Positions 33,508 through 42,218 of a stretch of DNA of 64,000 bases are shown here, one piece after another. The DNA is taken from the NCBI GenBank assembly GCA_038524795.1, contig JBCBIJ010000008.1, positions 186,001 to 250,000 on the forward strand. Reading direction: 5' to 3'. Source of the stretch: CALBPI01 sp038524795 (lineage in GTDB: Bacteria > Pseudomonadota > Gammaproteobacteria > Steroidobacterales > Woeseiaceae). Both the position numbers and the translations under genes were made by a program. Within the stretch, counting starts at the first letter, position 1, and every line of letters begins with the position of its first letter. Under the pieces are notes generated by a model that was not told the origin of the DNA, did no database searches, and saw nothing but the letters and a program-made list of their open reading frames with translations.

Positions 33508-35757
33508 CTACTCCGTACGCGTCGTCGTCATGTCGACGTCGACCACCACACGCGCGATGGTGCCCTCGAACTCAAACGGCGGTGTGTAGTCGCGAGACAC
33601 GGGCGCGTGGTGATTTTCGCCGCAACGGATGCCCGCGTTGGCGGCGTAGATCGGCCACATGCGTTCAAGCACGACGTCGCCGACGGCCTCACCATCGATG
33701 GTCAGGGTCACCACACCCGATTCGGCACCCGTCTTGCGAATACGTAAGCCGAGTTGGTGATCGCCCGCGGGCACCCGCGCCCTGCTACGCCCGCGGTACA
33801 CCGCGTTGCGCGTGTAGACGTAGGCAAAGTGCACGTAGCCGTTCTTGAGGTACCACTCGTAGCCGCAGCTGCTGTCCCCGGCCGAGAGGATGACGCCGTC
33901 GGCCCGCGACTCCGGCAAGCTGACCTCGGCGCGAAACGCGGAGTCCCAGGTGAAGATATCGGGGGCACTGAGGCGGTCAAGCCGCGTCATGCCCGGGAAC
34001 ATGAGATAGGTGGCTCGCGGCGGCGGCACCGAGGCCTCGTAGAGCTTGAGCGTGTCGTCTTCGAGCGGCAGCACGTCGTAACGTTCGGCCTCGCGCTGCC
34101 ACAGTGCCCTCAGGCGCTCCAAACGCTCGGGATGTTGTGCGGCGAGGTTGTTCGATTCTGAGAAGTCCAGAGCCGCGTGGTAGAGCTCCCAGACATCGGT
34201 CTCATAAGCGGCACCCGCCTTGTGTCGTGCCACGGCCTTCCAGCCGTCTTCCCAGATTGCGCGATCACCCAGCGTCTCGAAGTACTGCACGGGTTTTCGG
34301 GTCGGGGCCGCCGGATTGTCGAAGCTGTAGGCAAAGCTCGTGCCCTGAATCGCGAGCGGCGCACTACCACGAAACGCTCGCGGTGGCTCGAGGCCTGCCA
34401 TATTCATGAGGCTGGGTACGACATCGATGGCGTGGTGGTACTGCGCGTTAATCTGACCCTGGGGCAAGTCTCCCGCCGGCCAGCTCACCACGAGCGGGGA
34501 GCGGATGCCGCCTTCGTAGGTGTCGGCCTTGTACCACTTGAGCGGCGTGTTACCCGCTTGCGCCCAGCCACGCGAGTACATGGGATACGACGCATCGCCA
34601 CCAAAAAGATCGATGTCGCCGAGAAACTCCTCGATCGGCGCCGGACCCAGATAGGCGTCGCGCCGCACGTCGAGCCGGCCCTCAATGGGCCCGCCGTAGG
34701 CAGCGCCGTTGTCGGAGAGTACAAGCACAATCGTGTTGTCGTACTGACCCGTCGATTTCAGAAAATCGACGACGCGGCCAATCTGGCGGTCCGTGTGTTC
34801 GACGAAAGCGGCGTAGACTTCCTGGCCGCGCACGGCCAGTCGCTTCTGATCAGGGTTGAGCGTCTCCCACGGCGGTACGTCGGCATTCCGCGGCGGCAAT
34901 TGCGTTCCTTGAGGCACGACGCCGAGCTCGAGTTGCTTTGCAAACCGCGCGTCGCGGACGACGTCCCAGCCGGCATCGTAGCGACCACGGTGCCGCCGGA
35001 TATCGTCGGCGGGCGCGTGCAGCGGGAAATGCATCGCACCAAATGCCAGATAGAGGAAGAACGGCCGCTCGGGCGTGGCCGAGGTGTGATCGGCGATGTA
35101 GTCGATCGAGCGCGAGGCCAGATCATGGCTCAGGTGGTAGTCGGCCGCCTTTTCAGGGTAGGCGGGCGAGGTGTTTTCGAACATCTCGGGGTGCCAGTGA
35201 TCGATGGCGTTGCCGTGAAAGCCATACCAACGGTCGAAGCCTCGACCCGTGGGCCAGTGGTCATAGGGCCCGCTGCCATTCTGATCGGCCAGCGACGACA
35301 GGTGCCACTTGCCGGTCGCAAACGTCGAGTAGCCTGCAGGTCGCAGCATCTCCGCGAGCGTCATGGCGTCCTGGCGAATCCAGCCGCGGTAGCCCGGGTG
35401 GTCGCGCCCCCACTCGGCGATATTGCCAACCCCGACGGCGTGCGCGTTGCGCCCCGTAAGCAGGCACGCGCGCGTCGGCGCGCACAACGCCGTCACGTGA
35501 AAGTTATTGAATCGCGTACCACCGGCAGCAAGGGCGTCGATGGCTTGTGTGTTGTGCTCGGCGCCGTAGCAGCCCAGATCGGCGAAACCGACATCGTCGA
35601 GCACCACCATCACGATGTTTGGGGCCTGATCGAGCTGGCGCGGCCGCCAGCCGGTGTCGCGAACATTGCCCCCGGTTTCAGCGGCGAGACCGCCGGATGC
35701 AGCCAGCGTTCCGGCTGCAGCGCCGGCTTCCAGAAAGGTTCGTCGAGTTATCGGCAT
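33508..35757 (-). CDS. Tat-exported arylsulfatase (type I, Cys)
   Basis: 749-residue sulfatase. The twin-arginine signal 'ITRRTFLEAGAAAG' predicts Tat export to the periplasm. The formylglycine motif CxPxR is 'ALCAPTRACLLTGR', N-terminal metal Asp pair 'VVLDDVGFADLGCYG', later 'TGKWHL' and 'VLVLSDNGAAYGG'. Long C-terminal extension (about 560-749) with a beta-rich domain. Maturation needs a formylglycine-generating enzyme or AtsB, not seen in the window. It lies 72 nt downstream of the TonB receptor, past a hairpin, and converges on the NTF2 gene with a 7-nt gap. Probable removal of sulfate from the imported substrate. Confidence 0.93.
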   Translation of the reverse strand: MPITRRTFLEAGAAAGTLAASGGLAAETGGNVRDTGWRPRQLDQAPNIVMVVLDDVGFADLGCYGAEHNTQAIDALAAGGTRFNNFHVTALCAPTRACLLTGRNAHAVGVGNIAEWGRDHPGYRGWIRQDAMTLAEMLRPAGYSTFATGKWHLSSLADQNGSGPYDHWPTGRGFDRWYGFHGNAIDHWHPEMFENTSPAYPEKAADYHLSHDLASRSIDYIADHTSATPERPFFLYLAFGAMHFPLHAPADDIRRHRGRYDAGWDVVRDARFAKQLELGVVPQGTQLPPRNADVPPWETLNPDQKRLAVRGQEVYAAFVEHTDRQIGRVVDFLKSTGQYDNTIVLVLSDNGAAYGGPIEGRLDVRRDAYLGPAPIEEFLGDIDLFGGDASYPMYSRGWAQAGNTPLKWYKADTYEGGIRSPLVVSWPAGDLPQGQINAQYHHAIDVVPSLMNMAGLEPPRAFRGSAPLAIQGTSFAYSFDNPAAPTRKPVQYFETLGDRAIWEDGWKAVARHKAGAAYETDVWELYHAALDFSESNNLAAQHPERLERLRALWQREAERYDVLPLEDDTLKLYEASVPPPRATYLMFPGMTRLDRLSAPDIFTWDSAFRAEVSLPESRADGVILSAGDSSCGYEWYLKNGYVHFAYVYTRNAVYRGRSRARVPAGDHQLGLRIRKTGAESGVVTLTIDGEAVGDVVLERMWPIYAANAGIRCGENHHAPVSRDYTPPFEFEGTIARVVVDVDMTTTRTE

Positions 35758-35779
35758 GAGTTGCTCCCCAAAACGACAA

Positions 35780-35797
35780 AGGGGCCCGAAGGCCCCT
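35780..35797 (-). terminator. UUCG hairpin between receptor and sulfatase genes
   Basis: Minus-strand reading: GGGGCC-TTCG-GGCCCC then CTTTGTCGTTTT. A stable tetraloop stem with an interrupted T-run, 33 nt past the receptor stop and before the sulfatase start: a partial terminator or mRNA stabiliser that would lower sulfatase relative to receptor. Confidence 0.65.
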
Positions 35798-35829
35798 CTG
35801 CCGTTACGCTCTGGCGCACGTCTTAGTGA

Positions 35830-38283
35830 TCAGAAGTTCACTTTGACGCGCAGGCCGTAGTTCCGCGGATACAGGAATGACGTCTGTACGACGTCGTCAC
35901 CGTTGTTGTTACCACGTGCGAGTACATCGGAGTCCTCGATGTTCTCGATGAACGCTTCGACCGAGTAGATGCTGTCAGCTGACGTCCAGATCAGGCGGGC
36001 GTCCGTCTTGGTGAACGAGTCCTGGTCATGCGACGGGTCCGTGGCCAGCAGGTTTGAGGTGTTGTAGCCGTCTGAGTAGTAGAACTGCAGGTAAGGCTGC
36101 AAGGTACCGCGGTCACCCATGTCGTGCAGGTAGGCGGCACTGGCGCCCAGCGTCAGCTCGGGCGACCAGGGCGTCTGTTCGCCCGACTGGTCGATGAAGC
36201 TGCGGACTTCGCCTCGGTAGAGCTGGTAGGGGTTCGATTGACCAAACGTGCCGAACTCCGAGTCCAGGTACGCCAGGGTACCGGTCAGCGTCCAGTTGTC
36301 CGAAGGCAACCAAACCGCATCCATCTCGATTCCGAAGGCGTCAATGTCACCGCCGTTGTCCGAGAACGTCAGGACGATGCCCGTGTTCGGGTCAACGCGC
36401 TGGCGCTGCGTCAGCAGGTTCGTGTACTCCGTGAAGTGCACAGCCGCGTTGAATTGCAGCGTGTTGTCGAGCAGTACGGTACGCAGCCCCAGTTCGATGA
36501 CCTGAGACTCCTGCTCTTCGGTCGTCGTTGTGGTGCTGGCCGAACCTGAGAGGTAGCCCGTCGAGCCCGTGAGGTAAGCCATCGTGTCGCCGTTCAGGTC
36601 GTACTCGACACCGAAGCGCCAGGTGATGTTGTCAAACTCACCGAAGCTCGAGCTGTCCTGGATCGTGTTAGCGCTCGTGATCGCATCCGAAGCGCCACAG
36701 TTGTAGGAGAACAGGCTGCGCGCGTTGTCGGGAAGAATCAGCGGCGAGCTGCCATCGACGCCCGGCAGGACGTTGACCACACGGTCGATCGTGCCGTCAC
36801 CGTTCTCGTCACCCGTGAAGTTTGAGCCACCGCACGACGCGTCTTTTTCCTCGTCGTTGTAGCGGATGCCTGCGATCACGCGCAGCGTGTCAGACACTGA
36901 GTACTCACCCTGGGCGAAGACGCCAAGATACTCCGTGTCGATCTGGACGGCGTTAGCGAAGAAGCCGCCAAGCAGCGTCGCGTCCGACACGATGTCGGTA
37001 CCATCGAGCAGCGTGAACGGGTCAGCAATACCCGGCAACGTGACCGTGCCACGTGTCGAATCATCGCGAACCGTTTGCTGGTAGATGTAGAAGGAGTTGA
37101 AGTCCTCAGTGTCCGAGTAGAACAGACCGGCCGTCCACTGCAGCGGACCGTCACCCGTCGAGGTGATCTGGAATTCCTGCGAGAAGCCTTCCGAGACTTC
37201 CTGGTAGCCGCCATTCGAGTTCGGCGTCGGGCTGAAGTCGAAATCGAAACCGATATCGTTCTCGTAGTCGTACACCGCGGTGATCGACTTGAATGCGATG
37301 TTGTCGAAGTCGTAGTCGATGGTGAGCGACAGCTCTTCATCGGTCAGGTCGACCGGCTGGACGTAGTCCTGCGAGATTCGCCACGGGTCACCGCCGGGGC
37401 CATTCGAAGCCGGACCACGCGAACCCGAGCCACGCACGGGGTTGCTGCAGTCGCGTACGGAGCCGAACGGGTCCGTGAGGCCGTCAGGGGTCTCGTTACG
37501 GCAGAGGAAGGTGTAGCCGAACAGGCCCGCTTCGTTGCCGTCTTCTTCGACGCGTGTGTAGCGGCCGATGACCTGCAGACGGTCACCGCTGTAAAGCGCC
37601 GACAAACGCACACCTTTGTCGTCTTGCGCACCCAGGTCCGGGCCCGCGAGGTTTTCGATAAAGCCGTCGCTCTTGTCAGTGAAGCCCGCGATACGCACAC
37701 CAAAATTGTCGGTCAGCGGCATGTTGAACGCGCCGTCAATGCGGGCACGGTCAAAACGCTCGAAGCTCACACCGACGTTGCCGCCGACCTCCTCGAGATC
37801 GGGAATGTTGGTGTAGACGTTGAGTGCGCCCGCAAACGTGTTGCGGCCGTAGAGCGTGCCCTGCGGACCACGCAGGAACTCCACGTTGCGGATATCGAAG
37901 AACGCGCGCGTCTGCTGCGAGGCGCGCACCTTGTAGATACCGTCCACGAAGGCACCGACGATCGAGCTGTTGTCGCCGAAGGTGTTGGTGGAGTTGGCGC
38001 CGCGAACGTTGAACTTGGCATCGTTGCCCGCAAACGCGTAGTTGAGGCCAGGAACCAGTAGTTCGAGACGGGATACATCAGTAATACCGCCGAGCTGTAA
38101 CGCTTCTTCGTTGAACGCGCTGACCGAGACACTGACGTCTTGCAGGCTCTCTTCGCGACGCTCCGCGGTGACGACGATTTCCTCGAGCTGCGCCTGGGCG
38201 GGCATGATCGAGGCATACGTCATGAGGATGGCTGCGGGCACGGCAAGCGCCTTTGCCCGGCTGGACCGGAAGACAAACATCAC
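35830..38283 (-). CDS. TonB-dependent receptor
   Basis: 817 residues. Signal peptide ending 'ASIMPAQAQ', TonB box 'EEIVVTA', plug domain with 'DVSRLELLVPGLNYAF', 'NVEFLRGPQGTLYGRNTFAGALNVYT' and a 22-strand barrel ending in 'RNYGLRVKVNF' (C-terminal Phe). Outer-membrane active uptake of a large or scarce substrate. The type is the general gammaproteobacterial/sphingomonad receptor, not a recognised siderophore one; placement beside a sulfatase and SSS symporter suggests a carbon source. Leader of about 80 nt from a candidate -10 (TAGAAT) overlapped by operator D. Confidence 0.93.
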   Translation of the reverse strand: MMFVFRSSRAKALAVPAAILMTYASIMPAQAQLEEIVVTAERREESLQDVSVSVSAFNEEALQLGGITDVSRLELLVPGLNYAFAGNDAKFNVRGANSTNTFGDNSSIVGAFVDGIYKVRASQQTRAFFDIRNVEFLRGPQGTLYGRNTFAGALNVYTNIPDLEEVGGNVGVSFERFDRARIDGAFNMPLTDNFGVRIAGFTDKSDGFIENLAGPDLGAQDDKGVRLSALYSGDRLQVIGRYTRVEEDGNEAGLFGYTFLCRNETPDGLTDPFGSVRDCSNPVRGSGSRGPASNGPGGDPWRISQDYVQPVDLTDEELSLTIDYDFDNIAFKSITAVYDYENDIGFDFDFSPTPNSNGGYQEVSEGFSQEFQITSTGDGPLQWTAGLFYSDTEDFNSFYIYQQTVRDDSTRGTVTLPGIADPFTLLDGTDIVSDATLLGGFFANAVQIDTEYLGVFAQGEYSVSDTLRVIAGIRYNDEEKDASCGGSNFTGDENGDGTIDRVVNVLPGVDGSSPLILPDNARSLFSYNCGASDAITSANTIQDSSSFGEFDNITWRFGVEYDLNGDTMAYLTGSTGYLSGSASTTTTTEEQESQVIELGLRTVLLDNTLQFNAAVHFTEYTNLLTQRQRVDPNTGIVLTFSDNGGDIDAFGIEMDAVWLPSDNWTLTGTLAYLDSEFGTFGQSNPYQLYRGEVRSFIDQSGEQTPWSPELTLGASAAYLHDMGDRGTLQPYLQFYYSDGYNTSNLLATDPSHDQDSFTKTDARLIWTSADSIYSVEAFIENIEDSDVLARGNNNGDDVVQTSFLYPRNYGLRVKVNF

Positions 38284-38356
38284 AAGCTCCCCCTATGGCT
38301 GTGTCTGTAAGGCGTCCGCCGTCATGACAACCGCAGACGTCGCTAGAGTGCCCTGT

Positions 38357-38374
38357 TCTGACTGCGAATGCAAT
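38357..38374. promoter_or_regulatory. LacI-type operator D
   Basis: TCTGACTGCGAATGCAAT; its right half is identical to site A's. On the minus strand it abuts a TAGAAT -10-like hexamer (38378-38373) for the TonB receptor gene. Confidence 0.65.
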
Positions 38375-38444
38375 TCTATGGGCCGCTGCTTACAACACAC
38401 TGGGCGTTCAACGCGGTTTTTATGGGTATTTCAGGTGTTGTTTT

Positions 38445-38462
38445 TATGCATTCGCAGTAGAC
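38445..38462. promoter_or_regulatory. LacI-type operator E
   Basis: TATGCATTCGCAGTAGAC; reverse complement GTCTACTGCGAATGCATA aligns with sites B and D. Its centre is 88 bp from that of D, close to the 90 bp between B and C. It lies in the 315-bp gap between the receptor and the divergent diguanylate cyclase gene; the rest of this gap shows nothing else recognisable. Confidence 0.62.
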
Positions 38463-38598
38463 CTGCGGCCCTCGCATGCCGCTGAAACCGCCTGAACTTT
38501 GAACTTCGACGCGGTTTTTTACTGGGACCCGGCCTAAACTTGCGGTATCTGGATTATGTCGAGGACCCGCGCACCCCCATGCGATCGGATCTCTTGCG

Positions 38599-40023
38599 TT
38601 GAAACCCACCACCTTTCCACAACGGCTGGCCATCGTGCTGGTGCTGTCCCTGGGCGCCGCGTTCTTCTACGCAACCTACAAGGCCATCGACAACATCGTC
38701 GCCGAGCAAAGCCGCGTGCAGCAGCAGGCCGTCTCTCCGGTCTTCAAGCTCGTGCGCGATGAGCTGCTGCGCCCGCTCTACATCGCTGAGACCTTTGCCA
38801 GCTCGGTCGATTTCACGGCGATGATGGACACCCCGGATTTCGATGAAGCGGCTCTACTCGAGCGGCTGCAGGGGATGGAGCAGGACCTTGGGCTCGTGTT
38901 CTTCGTCGCCAGCGAGAAAACGCGCAGGCAGTACTTCTCCAACGGGCGGACGCTCGATCTCGTTGAGGGCGAGGTGGCCTGGTACTTCGAGGCCATAGAG
39001 CGGGACAAGGACTTCATGGCCGACCTGGGCCAGATCGGAGACGTGCACCTGTATTTCGACGTCAAAATCTACGGCCCGGAACGCGAGTTCCTGGGCTACG
39101 TCGGCGTGGGCAAGCGGGTGCAAAACTTTCTGGACACATTCGACCAGTACAAGTCGCGCTACGGCTATGACTTCCTGTTCGTCAACGACGACGACGAGAT
39201 CATCCTGAGCTCGTTGCCCGACCTCGTGGTCCGGGACGCCTACATCCCGACGCTCGGTTCGCTGGCGTGGTTCAGTCACGAGGGTGGCGAGGGTGGCGAG
39301 GGCCACAGCCATGACAGCGAGATCATCGAAGTCGACGACGGCGACTATTTGATCTCGGAGTTCGGGATCGAGGAGCTCGGCTGGCGACTGTTACTGCTCG
39401 CACCGCTCGAGGCGCGCCAGAACCAGATTGTGAAAGCCTTCCTAACCAATGCGCTCGTCGCTGCCTTCAGCGTGACGTTGCTCGCGGGCGCCGGCCTGTT
39501 CCTTGTGCTCATCTATAAGCGCAGCCTCGAAAACCGCACCGAGCTCGACCCGCTCACGGGGCTGCCCAACCGGGCCCATGTTCAACGGCGCTTCCTGGAG
39601 TTGCAACGCGCGGGCGTGGATCTCTGCGCGGTGATCATCGATCTCGACCACTTTAAACAGGTCAATGACCGACACGGCCACGAAACCGGTGACCGCGTTC
39701 TGCGCGCTGCGGCCGACGCACTCAAACAGGAGCTGCGCGAGGAGGACATCGTGAGCCGCTGGGGTGGCGAGGAGTTCGTCATGCTGATCCCCGCTGGCAC
39801 AATCGAACTGGGTCAGAACATCGCCGAGCGCGCCAGGCAGAACATCGAGAGCCTGCGTATCGACGCCAAGCGCGGGCCCGTCAGCGTCACAGCCAGCTTT
39901 GGCGTCGCATTCGGCTCATCGAAGCACGAGCAGCTTGAAGCGCTCGTTGCCAAGGCCGACGAAGTGCTCTACCAGGCTAAGGAAAAGGGCCGCAACCAGG
40001 TGGAGCTCTACGAAGCGTCCTGA
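38599..40023 (+). CDS. Periplasmic-sensor diguanylate cyclase
   Basis: 474 residues. TM1 ('LAIVLVLSLGAAFFYATY'), a periplasmic Cache-like sensor domain (about 30-275), TM2 ('ALVAAFSVTLLAGAGLFLVLIY') and a GGDEF domain with 'DPLTGLPNR', 'IDLDHFKQVNDRHGHETGDRVL' and an active-site 'WGGEEF'. Predicted to make c-di-GMP in response to a periplasmic ligand. A 'GGEGGEGHSHDSE' insert in the sensor could bind metal. The start codon is probably TTG at 38599 (no in-frame ATG nearby). Divergent from the TonB receptor, sharing its control region. Overlaps the convergent oxidoreductase gene by 16 bp. Confidence 0.87.
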   Translation: MKPTTFPQRLAIVLVLSLGAAFFYATYKAIDNIVAEQSRVQQQAVSPVFKLVRDELLRPLYIAETFASSVDFTAMMDTPDFDEAALLERLQGMEQDLGLVFFVASEKTRRQYFSNGRTLDLVEGEVAWYFEAIERDKDFMADLGQIGDVHLYFDVKIYGPEREFLGYVGVGKRVQNFLDTFDQYKSRYGYDFLFVNDDDEIILSSLPDLVVRDAYIPTLGSLAWFSHEGGEGGEGHSHDSEIIEVDDGDYLISEFGIEELGWRLLLLAPLEARQNQIVKAFLTNALVAAFSVTLLAGAGLFLVLIYKRSLENRTELDPLTGLPNRAHVQRRFLELQRAGVDLCAVIIDLDHFKQVNDRHGHETGDRVLRAAADALKQELREEDIVSRWGGEEFVMLIPAGTIELGQNIAERARQNIESLRIDAKRGPVSVTASFGVAFGSSKHEQLEALVAKADEVLYQAKEKGRNQVELYEAS

Positions 40024-40991
40024 CCGAGCGCCTTGCGGTAGACCGCATTAATCAGGCGCATGGTGTTGATCGCATCATCTCCGCCCGTTACCTGCGGCGC
40101 GCTGCCTTCGATCACGCCAATCACGTGTTGCAGCTGGTAGTGATAGGTCGGCCGCGTGCTGAGCGTCTCGGTCACAACGCCTTTGTCGGTTTCCAGACGC
40201 AGCTCGTGCCCCAGGTGCGGCGCGATCAGGTTATTCACCGTCAACGTGCCCAAGTCGCCCGTGACCTGCAGCCTGTTGTCGAGCGGACCGGGTGACGCAC
40301 CGGCCATCGAACACTGCACGCGCGCCGTAGCGCCGCCTGGGAAAGCCAGGTCCGCCGACATCGCAGCATCGACGCCTGCCTCATGCCACTCACCGACCGC
40401 GGACGCCACATCGGGCTCTTCACCGACCACGTGTCGTACCCAGTGCAGTGGATAACAGCCGAGATCCATCAGCGCGCCACCGCCTAAGGCCCGCACGAAA
40501 CGAAGCTCGGTGGGCGCAAACGCAATCTCGGTATTGAAGTGGGCGTCCACGCGCCGGGCCGTACCGATGGCACCCGAGCCAATCAGCTCCAGCACGCGAA
40601 GAAAGAGCGGATGGAAACAATAGTGAAAGGCCTCGATGAGTACGTTTCCGGTGTCTCCTGCAGCGCTAACCATGGCCTCGGCCTCCGCCGGCGACAGCGC
40701 AAACGGCTTTTCACAAAGCACGTGCTTGCCCGCACGCAACGCGGCAATGGTCCAGTCTTTATGCTCGCTGGGTGGCAAGGCGTTGTAGACGAGATCTACG
40801 TCGGGGCAGGTCACCAGCGCGGCATAGTCCTTATGCGTGTTTGGAATGCCGTGCGTTTCGGCGTAGTCGCGCGCACGAGATCGTGAGCGCGCGGCGATTG
40901 CCTGCACGTGAATCTGCTCGAAGCCTGCGGCGGGATGGATGATGGCGCCAACCGCGATACGGGAGGCGCCCAGGAGCCCGATTCGGATCAA
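40008..40991 (-). CDS. Gfo/Idh/MocA-family oxidoreductase
   Basis: 327 residues. N-terminal NAD(P)-binding Rossmann fold 'IRIGLLGASRIAVGAI', 'DLVYNALPPSEHKDW', 'GKHVLCEKPFALSPAEA' (the CEKP motif with catalytic Lys), then the alpha/beta C-terminal domain with 'GGGALMDLGCYPLHWVRHVVG' (DxGxYxxH). Typical substrates are sugars, inositols or biliverdin-like molecules; not assignable here. The TTG start at 40991 overlaps the BLUF gene's TGA (TTGA), so its translation is tied to the photoreceptor and hence to the upstream cobalamin riboswitch. Confidence 0.88.
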   Translation of the reverse strand: MIRIGLLGASRIAVGAIIHPAAGFEQIHVQAIAARSRSRARDYAETHGIPNTHKDYAALVTCPDVDLVYNALPPSEHKDWTIAALRAGKHVLCEKPFALSPAEAEAMVSAAGDTGNVLIEAFHYCFHPLFLRVLELIGSGAIGTARRVDAHFNTEIAFAPTELRFVRALGGGALMDLGCYPLHWVRHVVGEEPDVASAVGEWHEAGVDAAMSADLAFPGGATARVQCSMAGASPGPLDNRLQVTGDLGTLTVNNLIAPHLGHELRLETDKGVVTETLSTRPTYHYQLQHVIGVIEGSAPQVTGGDDAINTMRLINAVYRKALGQDAS

Positions 40992-42106
40992 CGCCTGAGC
41001 AAGTGACCGCTTGCGCCTGTGGCCAGCTGGGAAAGCGCGAGCCAATCGATGTCTGCGGCGCGCATCGCCGCTGCGTCGTCGCGCAGGAGGGCGATGCGTT
41101 CGGGCCAGCCGTCCAGGGTCCCTGCCTTGTTACCCCCAACGTAAGTCGGGATCGACCGGATACGTTCGCGGATGCGAGACGCCAGTGCTTTGGCGCGCTT
41201 CTGGTCTTCGCTCCAGCCAAGCCGGGAACCGGCGACGATAATGGCATCCAATTCCTGGTCGTAGAGCGCGCCAATGGTCGCGTCTTCACTCGCAGCACTC
41301 ACCATGCGCACAGCAATGCCCGCATCGCGCAGCAAATCCGACTTCACGATCGCACCGAGGCACTCCGTGCTGTTCGGCGGCACAACGACGGCAACACACT
41401 GACGCGACTGTGAGGGCTGCAGCACGCGGCCCGAACGCTGCCAAATGAGATTGAGGTGCGCCATGCCAAGCGCGACCTCGATCGAGGTCCAGCGATCCTC
41501 GCGCCAGCCCGAGACAAACTCACTACACACGTCATCCACAAACTGTGCACGAGCGTGAAGATGCGTCCGTGCCGCTTCTGGCAGTTGTGGTGATGCACTC
41601 GGGCTACGATGAATGAGCTCGTGTGCAAATTCCTGCAGCGGTGGGCAGCCGCCGATCCGATTGCGCGCCCGGTGGTAGTCCGTTTCCATCGCGTCAAACG
41701 CAGCCAGCGCCTGTAGGGTGTCGCAGGGCGCTTTCGACCGATCCTGAAGACGCCCGCCGGGGGTCGTGCCGGGCAACGGTTGCCCCGCGAGCTGCATCGC
41801 CCAGTCTGAATAGCGGCGGTCTGAAATCCAGCCCGCACTGTGCAGGGTGACATCGGTGTGGCGCGGGTCCGCGGTAATGCGGGACATCACGGAGCACACC
41901 TCGGGCGCGGGGCCCTCAAGCCACTGCAGAAACAGGCCGTGATCACTAAACAGCACACCCGAAACGCCTTCTCGGCCGTTGTTGTCCGCGGCATCGCGGG
42001 CCAGTCGCGTCGCCGCACTACGGTGTATCGGGCGCGTCGCACGACTCGAGTAACTGAGTCGGAACACCCTTCCAGGGTGTGACGGCATCTCAGTGATCGG
42101 TGTCAT
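40988..42106 (-). CDS. BLUF photoreceptor with C-terminal cobalamin-binding-like domain
   Basis: 372 residues from ATG 42106 (GGAGG 8 nt upstream; the longer frame is riboswitch sequence). BLUF domain (about 12-108): 'FRLSYSSRAT' (Tyr19), 'DNNGREGVSGVLF' (Asn42/43), 'FLQWLEGP' (Gln61) and 'RRYSDWAM' (Trp102), the flavin-photocycle residues. The C-terminal region (about 185-345) looks like the helical cap plus Rossmann fold of B12-sensing proteins: W206-x9-A-H217 resembles the CarH/LitR Wx9EH motif with Ala for Glu, while the usual HxxG lower-ligand His is Glu248 ('STECLG'). AppA of Rhodobacter has a similar BLUF plus SCHIC (heme) layout. No output domain; likely works by protein contact. Confidence 0.82.
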   Translation of the reverse strand: MTPITEMPSHPGRVFRLSYSSRATRPIHRSAATRLARDAADNNGREGVSGVLFSDHGLFLQWLEGPAPEVCSVMSRITADPRHTDVTLHSAGWISDRRYSDWAMQLAGQPLPGTTPGGRLQDRSKAPCDTLQALAAFDAMETDYHRARNRIGGCPPLQEFAHELIHRSPSASPQLPEAARTHLHARAQFVDDVCSEFVSGWREDRWTSIEVALGMAHLNLIWQRSGRVLQPSQSRQCVAVVVPPNSTECLGAIVKSDLLRDAGIAVRMVSAASEDATIGALYDQELDAIIVAGSRLGWSEDQKRAKALASRIRERIRSIPTYVGGNKAGTLDGWPERIALLRDDAAAMRAADIDWLALSQLATGASGHLLRR

Positions 42107-42218
42107 AACTGCGGCCTCCACCATGGGCAGGGGTAGTGGGTCCGCAGGATGCCTGGCCTGGCAGGTCTTAGCATCCTTAGCGCCCCCCGGTGCACCCCGC
42201 CCGGTCAACGTGTTGCTC

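Noticed and set aside
38409..38521. Repeated ACGCGGTTTTT motif about 98 bp apart in the receptor control region
   Set aside because: Only two imperfect copies and no symmetry; could be chance in an AT-richer stretch.
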